DNA from: Flavobacterium haoranii
GTDB taxonomy: Bacteria > Bacteroidota > Bacteroidia > Flavobacteriales > Flavobacteriaceae
Assembly (NCBI RefSeq): GCF_009363055.1
Contig: NZ_CP045292.1
Coordinates: forward strand, 2,046,001-2,110,000
Length of the DNA: 64,000 bases
Reading direction: 5' to 3'
Part shown: positions 55,042 to 63,553 of the stretch, in pieces
Layout: each line of letters opens with the position of its first letter
Position numbering within the stretch: the first letter of the stretch is position 1
The notes under the pieces: generated by a model
Database searches by the model: none
Seen by the model: the letters and a program-made list of their open reading frames with translations, nothing else
Told to the model about the DNA's origin: nothing
Program-made: the position numbers and the translations under genes

Positions 55042-56064
55042 TTAATTTTGGATTGCCCATTGGTCAATCCATCTACTTAATGTTTTCACCCAATCGTCAT
55101 TATCATTTAAACATGGGATTGTTAAAAAATCTTCTCCTCCATTTTCTTTAAAACTATGTGCTGCCTCTAAACCAATTTCTTCTAATGTTTCCAAACAATC
55201 TGAAACGAATGCTGGGGTTACAACTGCTAGTTTTTTTACACCATTTTTTGCAAAACCATCAATAGTAGCATCTGTGTAAGGCTGTAACCAAGGATCTTTA
55301 CCTAATCTAGATTGAAAAGATGTACTATAAGTTCCTTCTTTGAGATTTAAAAATTTAGCAACCTGTTTTGTTGTTTCATAACACTGATGTCTATAGCAAA
55401 ATTCATGAGCTTTTGAAGGTGTATTACAACATGAACCATCAATTTTACAATGCGATTTTGTAACATCGGATTTTTTAATATGACGTTCTGGTACTCCATG
55501 ATAAGAAAACAATAAATGTTCCGCATCAAAATTATTTAACTCTGTTTGAATTGAGTTTGATAAATCTCTTATATAATCTGGTTGATTGTAAAAAGCAGGT
55601 AAAATAGTAAAACTCATGTTTGGAAATTTAGTTTGTCTAATTTTTTCTGCTAATACTAAAATAGTTTCTGTAGTTGCCATTGCAAACTGAGGATACATTG
55701 GAATTAACAAAACCTCATTTACTCCTTTTTCATGCAGTTCTTTTAAACCTGCTTCAATACTTGGATTACCATAGCGCATAGCTAAAACAACTGGAACAGA
55801 AACATTATCTTGTACTTTATTTTGAAGTCTTTTTGATAATACAATTAATGGAGAACCCTCATCCCACCAAATTCTCTTGTAAGCTTTTGCAGATTTTTTA
55901 GGTCTAGTATTTAAAATTATACCTTTTACAAGTAGAACTCTCAATAGATATGGAACATCTATAACCCTTTCATCCATTAAAAATTCATCTAAATATTTCT
56001 TAACATCTTTAACTTCAGTACTTTCAGGCGAACCTAGATTTACTAATAAAACTCCTTTTTTCAC
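55042..56064 (-). CDS. hemH: Ferrochelatase
   Basis: HemH (340 residues) inserts Fe(II) into protoporphyrin IX, the last step of this heme route. The signature L-L-F-S-Y-H-G-V-P-E-R-H with the catalytic His is near residue 186, and the partner Glu is in D-C-L-E-T-L-E-E-I-G. S-R-L-G-K-D-P-W-L-Q-P-Y-T is also conserved. A Cys-rich insertion (S-H-C-K-I-D-G-S-C-C...F-C-Y-R-H-Q-C) follows the catalytic His, as in several Bacteroidota ferrochelatases. It leads the hemH-MATE-hemJ-kinase-crotonase run. Confidence 0.97.
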   Translation of the reverse strand: MKKGVLLVNLGSPESTEVKDVKKYLDEFLMDERVIDVPYLLRVLLVKGIILNTRPKKSAKAYKRIWWDEGSPLIVLSKRLQNKVQDNVSVPVVLAMRYGNPSIEAGLKELHEKGVNEVLLIPMYPQFAMATTETILVLAEKIRQTKFPNMSFTILPAFYNQPDYIRDLSNSIQTELNNFDAEHLLFSYHGVPERHIKKSDVTKSHCKIDGSCCNTPSKAHEFCYRHQCYETTKQVAKFLNLKEGTYSTSFQSRLGKDPWLQPYTDATIDGFAKNGVKKLAVVTPAFVSDCLETLEEIGLEAAHSFKENGGEDFLTIPCLNDNDDWVKTLSRWIDQWAIQN

Positions 56065-56078
56065 TTTATACTTTTTTT

Positions 56079-56086
56079 CAAAGTTA
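56079..56086 (-). promoter_or_regulatory. -7 box upstream of hemH
   Basis: Minus-strand TAACTTTG matches TAnnTTTG, 14 bases before the hemH start. Confidence 0.4.
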
Positions 56087-56281
56087 CTAAAAAGCAGTTA
56101 AATTTTAGATTTGTAACATTCTTCTTAATAAATTTTTAAATTATAACAATTTTTATTACAGATTTTATGTACCTAATGTTAAATTTTTATTTTTTTTAAT
56201 AAAAAAGTCGTTTTTGATTAAATTTTTTATAATTTAGAGGCCCCTAACATAAGTGTCCAACCCCCAAATTTATGATTGCTT

Positions 56282-57016
56282 ATGACAAAAATCTACCTAC
56301 CCATTATTTTCTTATTTTTAATAAGTCTTTCTACTGCTGCGCAAGTTTCTGGAGTAGGAATAAACGAGACAGTTCCTGAACAAACTTTACATCTTGGTAC
56401 ACCTACGGGAACCATTAGAGTTGAAGGTCTCGATGAAAACAATAATATTTACAATAACGGTCCCGCACACACTTATCCACTATTTGTTGATGAAAAAGGT
56501 GACATGACACTTTATAATCAAATTTTGTACAATAGTGATGGTAATGATGCATTTGACGATACTAATATCAACACATCTACCGCTGTTATTCTTGATGGAG
56601 ACAATGATGGATTAGAAACAGTAAGAATTTATAGTTTTACGATTTCTGTAAACAGACCTTCACTACTACTTGTTAAATACAATTTAAGTTTTGAAGTTTT
56701 TAGAAATACTGAAGAAGTTGAACTTACCGATAAACTTTCAAGAAGAATAAATACTTATTTCAGGTTAAATGGCTCTACTAGAAAGTATTGCCATGTATCT
56801 AAGTGTTATACTGGTGGAGACAATAGAGGCAACGTAACTGGAATGTTTTACAACATGTCTTCTTCATACATTGTCATTCCAGCTGCCGGAACCTATACAA
56901 TAGAAATGTTTGGAGAAGTTTCTTCGGGACTAAAAGCAAGCAACCCAAACACTGGACTTGCTACTTGTGTAATTTTTGGAAGAGGAGATGACACTTTAAT
57001 GTGTAAATTGAACTAA
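56282..57016 (+). CDS. Secreted protein, type A, module 1
   Basis: 244 residues from ATG 56282 (a TTG two codons upstream is less likely). Signal peptide to about T-A-A-Q, then V-S-G-V-G-I-N-E-T-V-P-E-Q-T-L-H-L-G and T-I-R-V-E-G-L. A calcium-loop-like D-G-D-N-D-G is near residue 100, the shared central strand is L-L-V-K-Y-N-L-S-F-E-V-F-R-N, two Cys sit in K-Y-C-H-V-S-K-C-Y, and the end is I-P-A-A-G-T-Y-T-I-E-M-F-G-E-V followed by a last strand. No lipobox and no T9SS tail. Beta-sandwich/jelly-roll fold is inferred; function unknown. First gene of the six-gene cluster. Confidence 0.8.
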   Translation: MTKIYLPIIFLFLISLSTAAQVSGVGINETVPEQTLHLGTPTGTIRVEGLDENNNIYNNGPAHTYPLFVDEKGDMTLYNQILYNSDGNDAFDDTNINTSTAVILDGDNDGLETVRIYSFTISVNRPSLLLVKYNLSFEVFRNTEEVELTDKLSRRINTYFRLNGSTRKYCHVSKCYTGGDNRGNVTGMFYNMSSSYIVIPAAGTYTIEMFGEVSSGLKASNPNTGLATCVIFGRGDDTLMCKLN

Positions 57017-57033
57017 CCCTAAATCTTAATACC

Positions 57034-57815
57034 ATGAAAAAATTTACTTATTGTTTATATGGGTGAGTTATATCTCATTTGGACAGGTTGGAATTGGAAC
57101 TCAAACACCTCAACAAGATTTACACGTTGCAGGAAGTAATTCTACAATTAGAATTGAAGGATTGGATGTAATTAATAATGTTGAAAACAACGGTCTAGAA
57201 TTAACACCTGTTTATGTTACCAATAAAGGAAATTTAACTTTAACTCCACCTACTTATATTTCAGGAGGAACAGGCTATGAACTTCCTTTAATCATTTTAA
57301 TGGATACTCCTAATTTTGTGCCCGATAATATACTGTCGTTACCTGTACCCTATAATGACCACGGAAGAGTAATTAACAGCGACAATTCAACCGAATCAGT
57401 TACTGGACTTATACACAGTATCACCATTACAGTTCCATCAGCCTCAATGATTGAATTTAAATATGCTATGTCAATTTTATATTCGGCAACAGACTTATCA
57501 TCAACGCCTTACGACCCAAGTTTTATAACCGACGAAAGAACAAGAAGCTACCAAACCTATTTTTGTATTGATTTATTCTCTGATGGTTTAGACGCTACTG
57601 AACTTGCAAAACATTATGGAACCAAAGGTCAATATTATGGAACCGCTAAAGGAGGTACTCGTGGTTACACCTACATGAACAGTCAAGCATATGCAACATT
57701 ACCTTCAGGTACACATACAGTATATTTTTATGGTGTTGTAAACGATCCTCCTGACACTTATACAAGCATAGGATTTGGTGGAGCAAACGAATATCTAAAA
57801 ATTAGAGTTTACTAA
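57034..57815 (+). CDS. Secreted protein, type B, module 1 (frameshift in the signal peptide)
   Basis: The gene should start at ATG 57034, but the A6 run 57037-57042 is one base short, so the frame closes at once. Adding one A gives M-K-K-I-Y-L-L-F-I-W-V-S-Y-I-S-F-G-Q, a proper signal peptide, and a 260-residue protein. The mature part starts V-G-I-G-T-Q-T-P-Q-Q-D-L-H-V-A-G and T-I-R-I-E-G-L; the central strand is M-I-E-F-K-Y-A-M-S-I; C-I-D-L-F-S-D-G-L-D is a loop that aligns with the D-L-N-N-D-G-L-D of its partner in module 2; the end is L-K-I-R-V-Y. Function unknown. Confidence 0.8.
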
Positions 57816-57831
57816 TTAAATCTTTTTAGTT

Positions 57832-58659
57832 ATGACAAAAAAATACTTTTACATACTACTTTTTGCAACATTAAATGTCATATCACAAAATGTTGGTATT
57901 AAAACAACAAGTCCAGAAGAAGAATTACATATTGCAGGAGCAACCTCTACAATAAGAGTTGAAGGCTTGAATGAAATAAATAATGTGAATAACCTTGGAA
58001 CAAACTCTACTTCAAAAGTTTTTGTAAATGAATTTGGTGATTTAGTTCTAGGAGAATTAAAAGATAATATTCAATTAATTTTTGATTCCGATAATTATTT
58101 AAGAGATGTTCAAAATCCTACCTCACTAATATTACAAACTGGTGAAGGATCAGGTTTTAGTGAGGCAGGAATACCAACTTTAGGTTTAGCTGCTTCTTTT
58201 ACACTAACAGCACCAGCGGTAGTCGAAATCAACTATTCTGTTTCTTGGAACTTAGGTAAAAATGCTAGTCCAACTTCTAGAATTGACGATTATAGAGCTC
58301 GAGTTGTTCAAACTGGTGTTTATTTTAGACTAAATGATTATACAGGCCCCCCCGTTGTTAATGATTATTTTGGAAATCCTATAAATGGTGGTGCACTTTG
58401 TATAAATTCAAGTTGTACACAAGTAGCTGGCATGATTGGGATTAATGGCCAAATTTATAACAATGAAGATAAAGATGAGGGTGTTTGGAGTGGCTTTAGA
58501 AATTCTGCTTCTGATTATGTGATACTTGGACCTGGAACCTATACACCTATGTTTGCTGCACAATTAGAAGTAGGAGATACAAATGCCACGGGAGCTATAA
58601 AAATGTACCTAGGAGTCGAAAATGATGAAGTTCAGGTAATTGCACATTACTTTAATTAA
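57832..58659 (+). CDS. Secreted protein, type C, module 1
   Basis: 275 residues with signal peptide to N-V-I-S-Q, then N-V-G-I-K-T-T-S-P-E-E-E-L-H-I-A-G and T-I-R-V-E-G-L-N-E-I-N-N, followed by V-F-V-N-E-F-G-D-L-V-L-G. The central strand is V-V-E-I-N-Y-S-V-S-W, a Cys pair is in C-I-N-S-S-C, and the end is L-G-P-G-T-Y-T-P-M-F-A...V-I-A-H-Y-F-N. It is the last gene of module 1; 97 bases separate it from module 2. Function unknown. Confidence 0.8.
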   Translation: MTKKYFYILLFATLNVISQNVGIKTTSPEEELHIAGATSTIRVEGLNEINNVNNLGTNSTSKVFVNEFGDLVLGELKDNIQLIFDSDNYLRDVQNPTSLILQTGEGSGFSEAGIPTLGLAASFTLTAPAVVEINYSVSWNLGKNASPTSRIDDYRARVVQTGVYFRLNDYTGPPVVNDYFGNPINGGALCINSSCTQVAGMIGINGQIYNNEDKDEGVWSGFRNSASDYVILGPGTYTPMFAAQLEVGDTNATGAIKMYLGVENDEVQVIAHYFN

Positions 58660-58756
58660 GAAATGATTTTTATCATATGTTAAAGAAATTTAACATTTTA
58701 GTTGTGTAATATTATTTTTTTATTATTTGCATTAAAATCTATAAAAAAAATGCTAA

Positions 58757-59545
58757 ATGGTAAGAAAAATATTACTCTTATTAACCTTTTTAACTTATTT
58801 AAATACATTTTCTCAAACTCAAGGAGTTGGAATTAACGAAAAGGTTCCAGAACAAACCTTACACCTAGGTTCCCAAACAGGAACCGTGAGAGTTGACGGT
58901 CTAAACTCAACAAACAACAGTTATAATGGCGGAGAAGCGGACAAAACTTACCCTCTATTTGTTGATGAAAATGGAGATATGACACTTCAAACATCTGCCT
59001 ATAACAATAGTGATGGTAATGATGCCTATTTATCAACAGATCCCATAAACTCACAATTATCAATTATTCCTATTGTTCAGGCTAACGATGGTTATGAGTC
59101 TGTTGAAATTACATCGTATACATTTACAGTTAGTAGAAATACAGTTTTAGAAATCAAATATTCTTTAAGTATTGAGGTTTTTAGAAATAATTTATTACAA
59201 ATCATTCAAGATCCATATGCAAGGAATATTACTAACTTTTTTACATTAGATGCAGCTACTCTAACATCTACAACGAGAAGGTATGCTGCACACTCTAAAT
59301 GTTACTTTAACTTTAATAATCCTGCAACCAAGGGAAGTGGAGCTATAGATCCTTCAAAACCTAACTTAGCACTCCCAAATGCTTCAACAGGATACATTTA
59401 CAATAGTGGAACATCATATATTTATTTAACCCCTGGTACCCATACACTTCGTTTTTACGGAACAGTATGTTCGGGAACCAACAACAGGGCTACTTTTGTT
59501 AGGTTTGCTGGTGGACCTGATGCTATTTTCTTACGTTTACACTAA
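58757..59545 (+). CDS. Secreted protein, type A', module 2
   Basis: 262 residues; signal peptide to N-T-F-S-Q, then G-V-G-I-N-E-K-V-P-E-Q-T-L-H-L-G and T-V-R-V-D-G-L. It keeps the A-specific T-Y-P-L-F-V-D-E-N-G-D-M-T-L, N-S-D-G-N-D-A and V-L-E-I-K-Y-S-L-S-I-E-V-F-R-N, and one of the two A Cys positions (H-S-K-C-Y). The D-G-D-N-D-G loop of A is degenerate here (A-N-D-G). Ends T-P-G-T-H-T-L-R-F-Y-G...L-R-L-H. A poor promoter-like TTG...ATTTG lies upstream (58702-58729). Function unknown. Confidence 0.8.
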   Translation: MVRKILLLLTFLTYLNTFSQTQGVGINEKVPEQTLHLGSQTGTVRVDGLNSTNNSYNGGEADKTYPLFVDENGDMTLQTSAYNNSDGNDAYLSTDPINSQLSIIPIVQANDGYESVEITSYTFTVSRNTVLEIKYSLSIEVFRNNLLQIIQDPYARNITNFFTLDAATLTSTTRRYAAHSKCYFNFNNPATKGSGAIDPSKPNLALPNASTGYIYNSGTSYIYLTPGTHTLRFYGTVCSGTNNRATFVRFAGGPDAIFLRLH

Positions 59546-59556
59546 AATAAAATTCT

Positions 59557-60327
59557 ATGAAAAAAATTACTTTATATATAACAATATTTTTGGCTAGCAA
59601 TTTTATGTTTGGGCAAGTCGGTATAGGAACCGATAATCCGCAACAAGAGTTACATATTGCAGGAGCTACATCAACAATACGAATTGAAAGTTTAAATAGC
59701 ATTAATGAACCTATTTTAAATGATGGAGTAAAACTAGCACCAGCTTTTGTTACTGGAAATGGAGACATTACAATAGATCCTTCTGGTTGGAATACAGGTG
59801 GAGGTCCTGGCACAAATGAACCTTTAAACTTTCTAATCAGTATTCCTAACTTTGTACCGAACGGCCCATATGGAGATGGTACAGTAGTAACAAACGACAC
59901 TACAATTACTAGTGCAACAGCACAAATAGCTTCTGTTCCATTTACCAGTCCTCAAGATGCATTGATTGAAGTTCGATATGCTATGACTGTTGACTTGTCA
60001 AGCCAAGTACTTCCACAGCAATTTGCGTATACATTTTCAGATGTTTCTACAAGAACTATTCGTTGTTATTTCTATATAGATTTAAATAATGACGGTTTAG
60101 ATACTACTGAATTATCTAAAGTTTATGGATTACACGGAGAAGCTTATACATCTTACGATCAAGGTTCTTTAGGATACGCCTTTATTCATGGTGTTGGATA
60201 TGGAAACATCCCTGCAGGAAATCATGCTTTAGTCTTTTTTGGAGAAACAAATGATGGAACCAACTTAAATACCTATGTAGGATTTGGAGGTTCTTCTGAT
60301 TATTTAAAAATTCGTCTTTACAATTAA
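59557..60327 (+). CDS. Secreted protein, type B', module 2
   Basis: 256 residues; signal peptide to F-M-F-G-Q, then V-G-I-G-T-D-N-P-Q-Q-E-L-H-I-A-G and T-I-R-I-E-S-L. The central strand is L-I-E-V-R-Y-A-M-T-V, the loop Y-I-D-L-N-N-D-G-L-D-T-T-E-L has the D-x-N-x-D-G pattern of calcium sites, and the end is P-A-G-N-H-A-L-V-F-F-G...L-K-I-R-L-Y-N. It has an intact start, unlike B of module 1, and so supports the frameshift repair there. Function unknown. Confidence 0.8.
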   Translation: MKKITLYITIFLASNFMFGQVGIGTDNPQQELHIAGATSTIRIESLNSINEPILNDGVKLAPAFVTGNGDITIDPSGWNTGGGPGTNEPLNFLISIPNFVPNGPYGDGTVVTNDTTITSATAQIASVPFTSPQDALIEVRYAMTVDLSSQVLPQQFAYTFSDVSTRTIRCYFYIDLNNDGLDTTELSKVYGLHGEAYTSYDQGSLGYAFIHGVGYGNIPAGNHALVFFGETNDGTNLNTYVGFGGSSDYLKIRLYN

Positions 60328-60337
60328 TTCACTAGCT

Positions 60338-61162
60338 ATGAGAAAAATATTATATACTATTACAATTTTAGCAAATTCGATTGCATTTGCACAAGTTGGT
60401 GTTAATACAACTGCTCCTGCTGAAGAATTAAACGTTGCAGGACCAACTTCAATTATAAGAGTTGAAGGATTGAATGAAACTAACAACCCATTAAATCTAG
60501 GAAACAGACAAAATTCAAGAGTTTATGTAGATGCAGATGGTGATTTAGTACTTGCTGACACGCCAGCAGATATAGGCATTCTATTTAATCCTGCAAATTA
60601 TTTAGATGATCCATTAGTAACTAGTGCTGGACCTCCAGGAAATCAAATTAATCAAACAGGTACCGGTTCCGGTTATTCATATGCAGGTTGGCCAAGAGTT
60701 ATAGGGCCTGGAAGTTCAACTTTTACACTAACAAAACCAGCAATTGTTGAAATCAATTATTCTTTATCTTATCTAATTCAAAAAACGGGTGATCCAGTTG
60801 ATGATTTTCATGCAAGAACAGCTCAGTTTTATTTATATTTAAGAAGTGGTAGTCATGTAGGTCCAATTGTAACAACAGATTATGATGGAGTTCCATTAAA
60901 CTTTGCTGGTAATCCAGGAGCATTAGGCTATAGCGGTAATTTCTACACAAATGGTGACTCTACTGGAGCTGGAGGAACTGAAGGGTTTGATAAAGTTTTT
61001 TATGCTACAGGACATGATTATGTAAAATTAGGACCGGGAACATATAGTCCTGCTTTTGCGGGTATATTATTCGTAGCAGATACTGGTGGAACTGGAGCAG
61101 TTAAAATGCAAATTGGTCCTGGTGATGATGAAGTAATTATTGTAGCACACTACTACAACTAA
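60338..61162 (+). CDS. Secreted protein, type C', module 2
   Basis: 274 residues; signal peptide to I-A-F-A-Q, then V-G-V-N-T-T-A-P-A-E-E-L-N-V-A-G and I-I-R-V-E-G-L-N-E-T-N-N, R-V-Y-V-D-A-D-G-D-L-V-L. The central strand is I-V-E-I-N-Y-S-L-S-Y; the Cys pair of type C is missing and replaced by a Gly/Asn-rich loop. Ends L-G-P-G-T-Y-S-P-A-F-A...V-I-I-V-A-H-Y-Y-N. Followed by a strong terminator. Function unknown. Confidence 0.8.
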   Translation: MRKILYTITILANSIAFAQVGVNTTAPAEELNVAGPTSIIRVEGLNETNNPLNLGNRQNSRVYVDADGDLVLADTPADIGILFNPANYLDDPLVTSAGPPGNQINQTGTGSGYSYAGWPRVIGPGSSTFTLTKPAIVEINYSLSYLIQKTGDPVDDFHARTAQFYLYLRSGSHVGPIVTTDYDGVPLNFAGNPGALGYSGNFYTNGDSTGAGGTEGFDKVFYATGHDYVKLGPGTYSPAFAGILFVADTGGTGAVKMQIGPGDDEVIIVAHYYN

Positions 61163-61180
61163 AAAATAAATTTTATAATA

Positions 61181-61211
61181 AAAAAGCTCCTTAATCAAGG
61201 AGCTTTTTTTA
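61181..61211. terminator. Bidirectional terminator between type C' and the AraC gene
   Basis: AAAAAGCTCCTT/AAGGAGCTTTTT stem with a four-base loop (61181-61208) and a T run, between convergent genes. Confidence 0.93.
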
Positions 61212-61215
61212 TTCA

Positions 61216-62073
61216 CTAGTTCTGTAAATATTTTTTTGGCGTGGTACCAAATTTTTTCTTGAAAGCAGCTATAAAATGACTACCAGTACTGTAGCCAATT
61301 TTTAAACCAACTTCATTTACATTGTAAGAGCCGCTATCTAATAACTGCCTAGCATAATCTAACTTATAATCTAATAAGAAACCATAAACTGTATCGCCAT
61401 AAATTTGTTTAAAACCTTCTTTTAGTCTTTTCAAATTTAACCCTACTTTTTCAGATAATTCTACTAAAGTTGGTGGTTCAGCCATATTCGCAATAATAAT
61501 TTCTTTTGCTTTTCTAATTTTTAAAATATTTTCTTCGTCAATTAAAAAAGGACATTGCTCTGCATTTGGATCTTCAGATTTATTAAAAAATAAACTGATT
61601 AATTCATATCCTTTACCTTTATAATATAATTTCTTTATAGATTGGCTTAAATTATAATGAAACAATTGATTTAAAACTATTGCCATAGAAGGATTGATGT
61701 CATCTTCTTTATAGTATTTTTTATCGATATTATCTTGACTTAAAAAAGGAATATTTTCAGTATCACTGGAAAATAAACTGTGTAATTTTTTTATTGAAAT
61801 AATTACTGAAATACACCATGAATTTGGCAACAATTCCAAATCTATTGGCAACTCTTTTTGCGGATTATAAAACAATAACGATTTTTCTTCTAATAAATCT
61901 AAAGTATAACTTCCTTGATTAAAAGTAAAAATGCCTTTACCCTTTATACCAAAATGAAATTGTATAAGACCTTGATTTACAGTTTTATTAAATCTGTAGC
62001 TTTCATTTGAATCATTTTGACATTTATATAATATAAAATCGTTTTCTATTTTAATTTCTTCAAAAGAACCCAT
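61216..62073 (-). CDS. AraC family transcriptional regulator
   Basis: A 285-residue regulator. Residues about 1-180 are a ligand-binding/dimerisation half without a recognised signature. Residues about 185-285 are two HTHs: P-T-L-V-E-L-S-E-K-V-G-L-N-L-K-R-L-K-E-G-F-K-Q-I-Y-G and V-G-L-K-I-G-Y-S-T-G-S-H-F-I-A-A-F-K-K-K-F-G-T-T-P. The N-L-K-x-L-K-E-G-F-K pattern resembles PchR-type regulators of iron/siderophore genes. It is divergent from hemA, so control of heme synthesis in response to iron or heme is a reasonable guess. Whether it also governs the convergent six-gene cluster is unknown. Confidence 0.9.
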   Translation of the reverse strand: MGSFEEIKIENDFILYKCQNDSNESYRFNKTVNQGLIQFHFGIKGKGIFTFNQGSYTLDLLEEKSLLFYNPQKELPIDLELLPNSWCISVIISIKKLHSLFSSDTENIPFLSQDNIDKKYYKEDDINPSMAIVLNQLFHYNLSQSIKKLYYKGKGYELISLFFNKSEDPNAEQCPFLIDEENILKIRKAKEIIIANMAEPPTLVELSEKVGLNLKRLKEGFKQIYGDTVYGFLLDYKLDYARQLLDSGSYNVNEVGLKIGYSTGSHFIAAFKKKFGTTPKKYLQN

Positions 62074-62243
62074 AGCGATATTTTTTAAATTTGTAAAAAG
62101 AAAAATATTTGTTTTTTATTTAGAACTATTCTATATAAGAAACCTTGTAAAGCCTTGTTTTATTACAAAGTTATAAAGAATTAATTTTAAAGTGTGTTTT
62201 TTAAGGAAAATAACTTTAAGCGACATAAAAAGTTCTTCTAGCG

Positions 62244-62275
62244 TTGTTTTTATAAAGTAGTTCACATTACTTTTG
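62244..62275 (+). promoter_or_regulatory. Promoter for hemA-hemC
   Basis: TTG (62244-62246), 21 bases, then TACTTTTG (62268-62275), 26 bases before the hemA ATG. Confidence 0.7.
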
Positions 62276-62301
62276 TGTTACTTTTTAGGTAAGAGTACAT
62301 T

Positions 62302-63549
62302 ATGGAGAATACTTTACACGGCAAACAACTATCTTTTTATGTTGTTGGCCTTAGTTATAAAAAAGCAGACGCTGAAATGCGCGGTAAATTTAGTCTAGAT
62401 GATGCATCTAAAAATAATGTATTACACCAAGCTAAAGATGAAGGTATAGAAAGTTTATTCTTAATCTCTACTTGTAATAGGACTGAAATTTACGGTTTTG
62501 CACAGCATCCCTTTCAACTAATAAAATTACTTTGCGATAATAGTCAAGGTACTGTTGAAGACTTTCAAAATGTAGCTTACATATATAAAAACAAAGAAGC
62601 TATTCAACATCTATTTAAAGTCGGAACTGGTTTAGATAGTCAAATTTTAGGTGATTTCGAGATTATCTCTCAAATCAAACAAGGTTTCGTCGAAAGTAAA
62701 AAATTGAACTTAGCGAATGCATATTTAGAACGTTTAACAAATGCTGTTATTCAAGCTAGTAAACGCGTTAAGAACGAAACCGAATTAAGCTCTGGCGCAA
62801 CTTCAGTATCTTTTGCAGCGGTTCAATATATTATGAACAATGTTGAGAACATTGGCAATAAAAACATTTTACTTTTTGGTATTGGAAAAATAGGTAGAAA
62901 TACTTGTGAGAATTTGGTAAAACATACCAAAAACGAACATATCGTATTAATAAATCGTACTAAAGAAAAAGCTGAAAAAATTGCTGGAAAGTTTAATGTA
63001 ATCGTAAAGGATTACACAAACTTACAAGAAGAAATACATAAAGCCGATGTGCTTATTGTTGCTACGGGTGCTCAAAATCCAACTGTAGATGCATCTGTTT
63101 TAAATTTAAAAAAATCATTATTAATTTTAGATTTATCGATTCCTAAAAATGTAAATGAAAATGTAAAATCTATTGAAGGTGTTACATTGTTACATATGGA
63201 TCATTTATCTCAAATTACAGATGATACATTAGAAAAAAGAAAACAATATATTCCGCAAGCAGAAGAAATAATTGAAGAAATAATTGAAGAATTTTCATCG
63301 TGGTCAAAAGCGAGAAAATTTGCTCCAACAATACATTCTTTAAAAGAAAAATTAGCTTCTATAAAACAAGCTGAATTAAATTATCAAAGAAAAAAACTCG
63401 AAAACTTTAACGAGGAACAAGCTGAAATTATTAGTAACCGAATTATCCAAAAAATTACTACTCATTTTGCAAATCATTTAAAGCAAGAAAACACTTCTGT
63501 AGATGAAAGTATTGAATGGATTGAGAAAGTATTTCAGTTAAACGACTAA
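62302..63549 (+). CDS. hemA: Glutamyl-tRNA reductase
   Basis: HemA (415 residues) reduces glutamyl-tRNA to glutamate-1-semialdehyde, the first step of C5 heme synthesis. The catalytic Cys58 is in L-I-S-T-C-N-R-T-E-I-Y-G; G-L-D-S-Q-I-L-G-D-F-E-I is the substrate region; a Rossmann motif L-L-F-G-I-G-K-I-G-R-N follows near 190 for NADPH; the C-terminal helical dimerisation domain is complete. hemC follows after 4 bases. Confidence 0.98.
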   Translation: MENTLHGKQLSFYVVGLSYKKADAEMRGKFSLDDASKNNVLHQAKDEGIESLFLISTCNRTEIYGFAQHPFQLIKLLCDNSQGTVEDFQNVAYIYKNKEAIQHLFKVGTGLDSQILGDFEIISQIKQGFVESKKLNLANAYLERLTNAVIQASKRVKNETELSSGATSVSFAAVQYIMNNVENIGNKNILLFGIGKIGRNTCENLVKHTKNEHIVLINRTKEKAEKIAGKFNVIVKDYTNLQEEIHKADVLIVATGAQNPTVDASVLNLKKSLLILDLSIPKNVNENVKSIEGVTLLHMDHLSQITDDTLEKRKQYIPQAEEIIEEIIEEFSSWSKARKFAPTIHSLKEKLASIKQAELNYQRKKLENFNEEQAEIISNRIIQKITTHFANHLKQENTSVDESIEWIEKVFQLND

Positions 63550-63553
63550 GATT

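Larger units (their letters stand above)
56282..61162 (+). repeat. Tandem duplication of a three-gene module (A-B-C, A'-B'-C')
   Basis: Module 1 covers 56282-58659 and module 2 covers 58757-61162. Gene order, size class and type-specific sequence marks are kept between modules: A/A' share V-P-E-Q-T-L-H-L-G and T-Y-P-L-F-V-D-E; B/B' share I-G-T...P-Q-Q-(D/E)-L-H and end L-K-I-R-(V/L)-Y; C/C' share P-(E/A)-E-E-L and end (V/I)-I-A-H-Y-(F/Y)-N. Divergence is large, so the duplication is old. Gaps inside modules are 10-18 bases; between modules 97 bases. Confidence 0.88.

Noticed and set aside
54502-55080. 192-residue ORF opposite the MATE gene
   Set aside because: Antisense shadow of a conserved membrane protein; composition is Pro/Lys/Asn-rich and it overlaps the hemH end.
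56106-56113. TAGATTTG upstream of the type A gene as a DtxR-type operator like that at 41523
   Set aside because: Only the left half and the -7 box match; the right arm TCTAAAAA is absent. It may still be a promoter box, but the leader would be about 165 bases.
58660-58756. Terminator or promoter between module 1 and module 2
   Set aside because: Only weak AT-only hairpins and an out-of-register TTG/ATTTG pair are present, so neither can be supported; the six genes could be one transcript.
56282-61162. Prophage remnant with tail fibres
   Set aside because: The VGIGT-type starts resemble tail-fibre heads, but every gene has its own signal peptide and there are no phage structural, lysis or integrase genes nearby.
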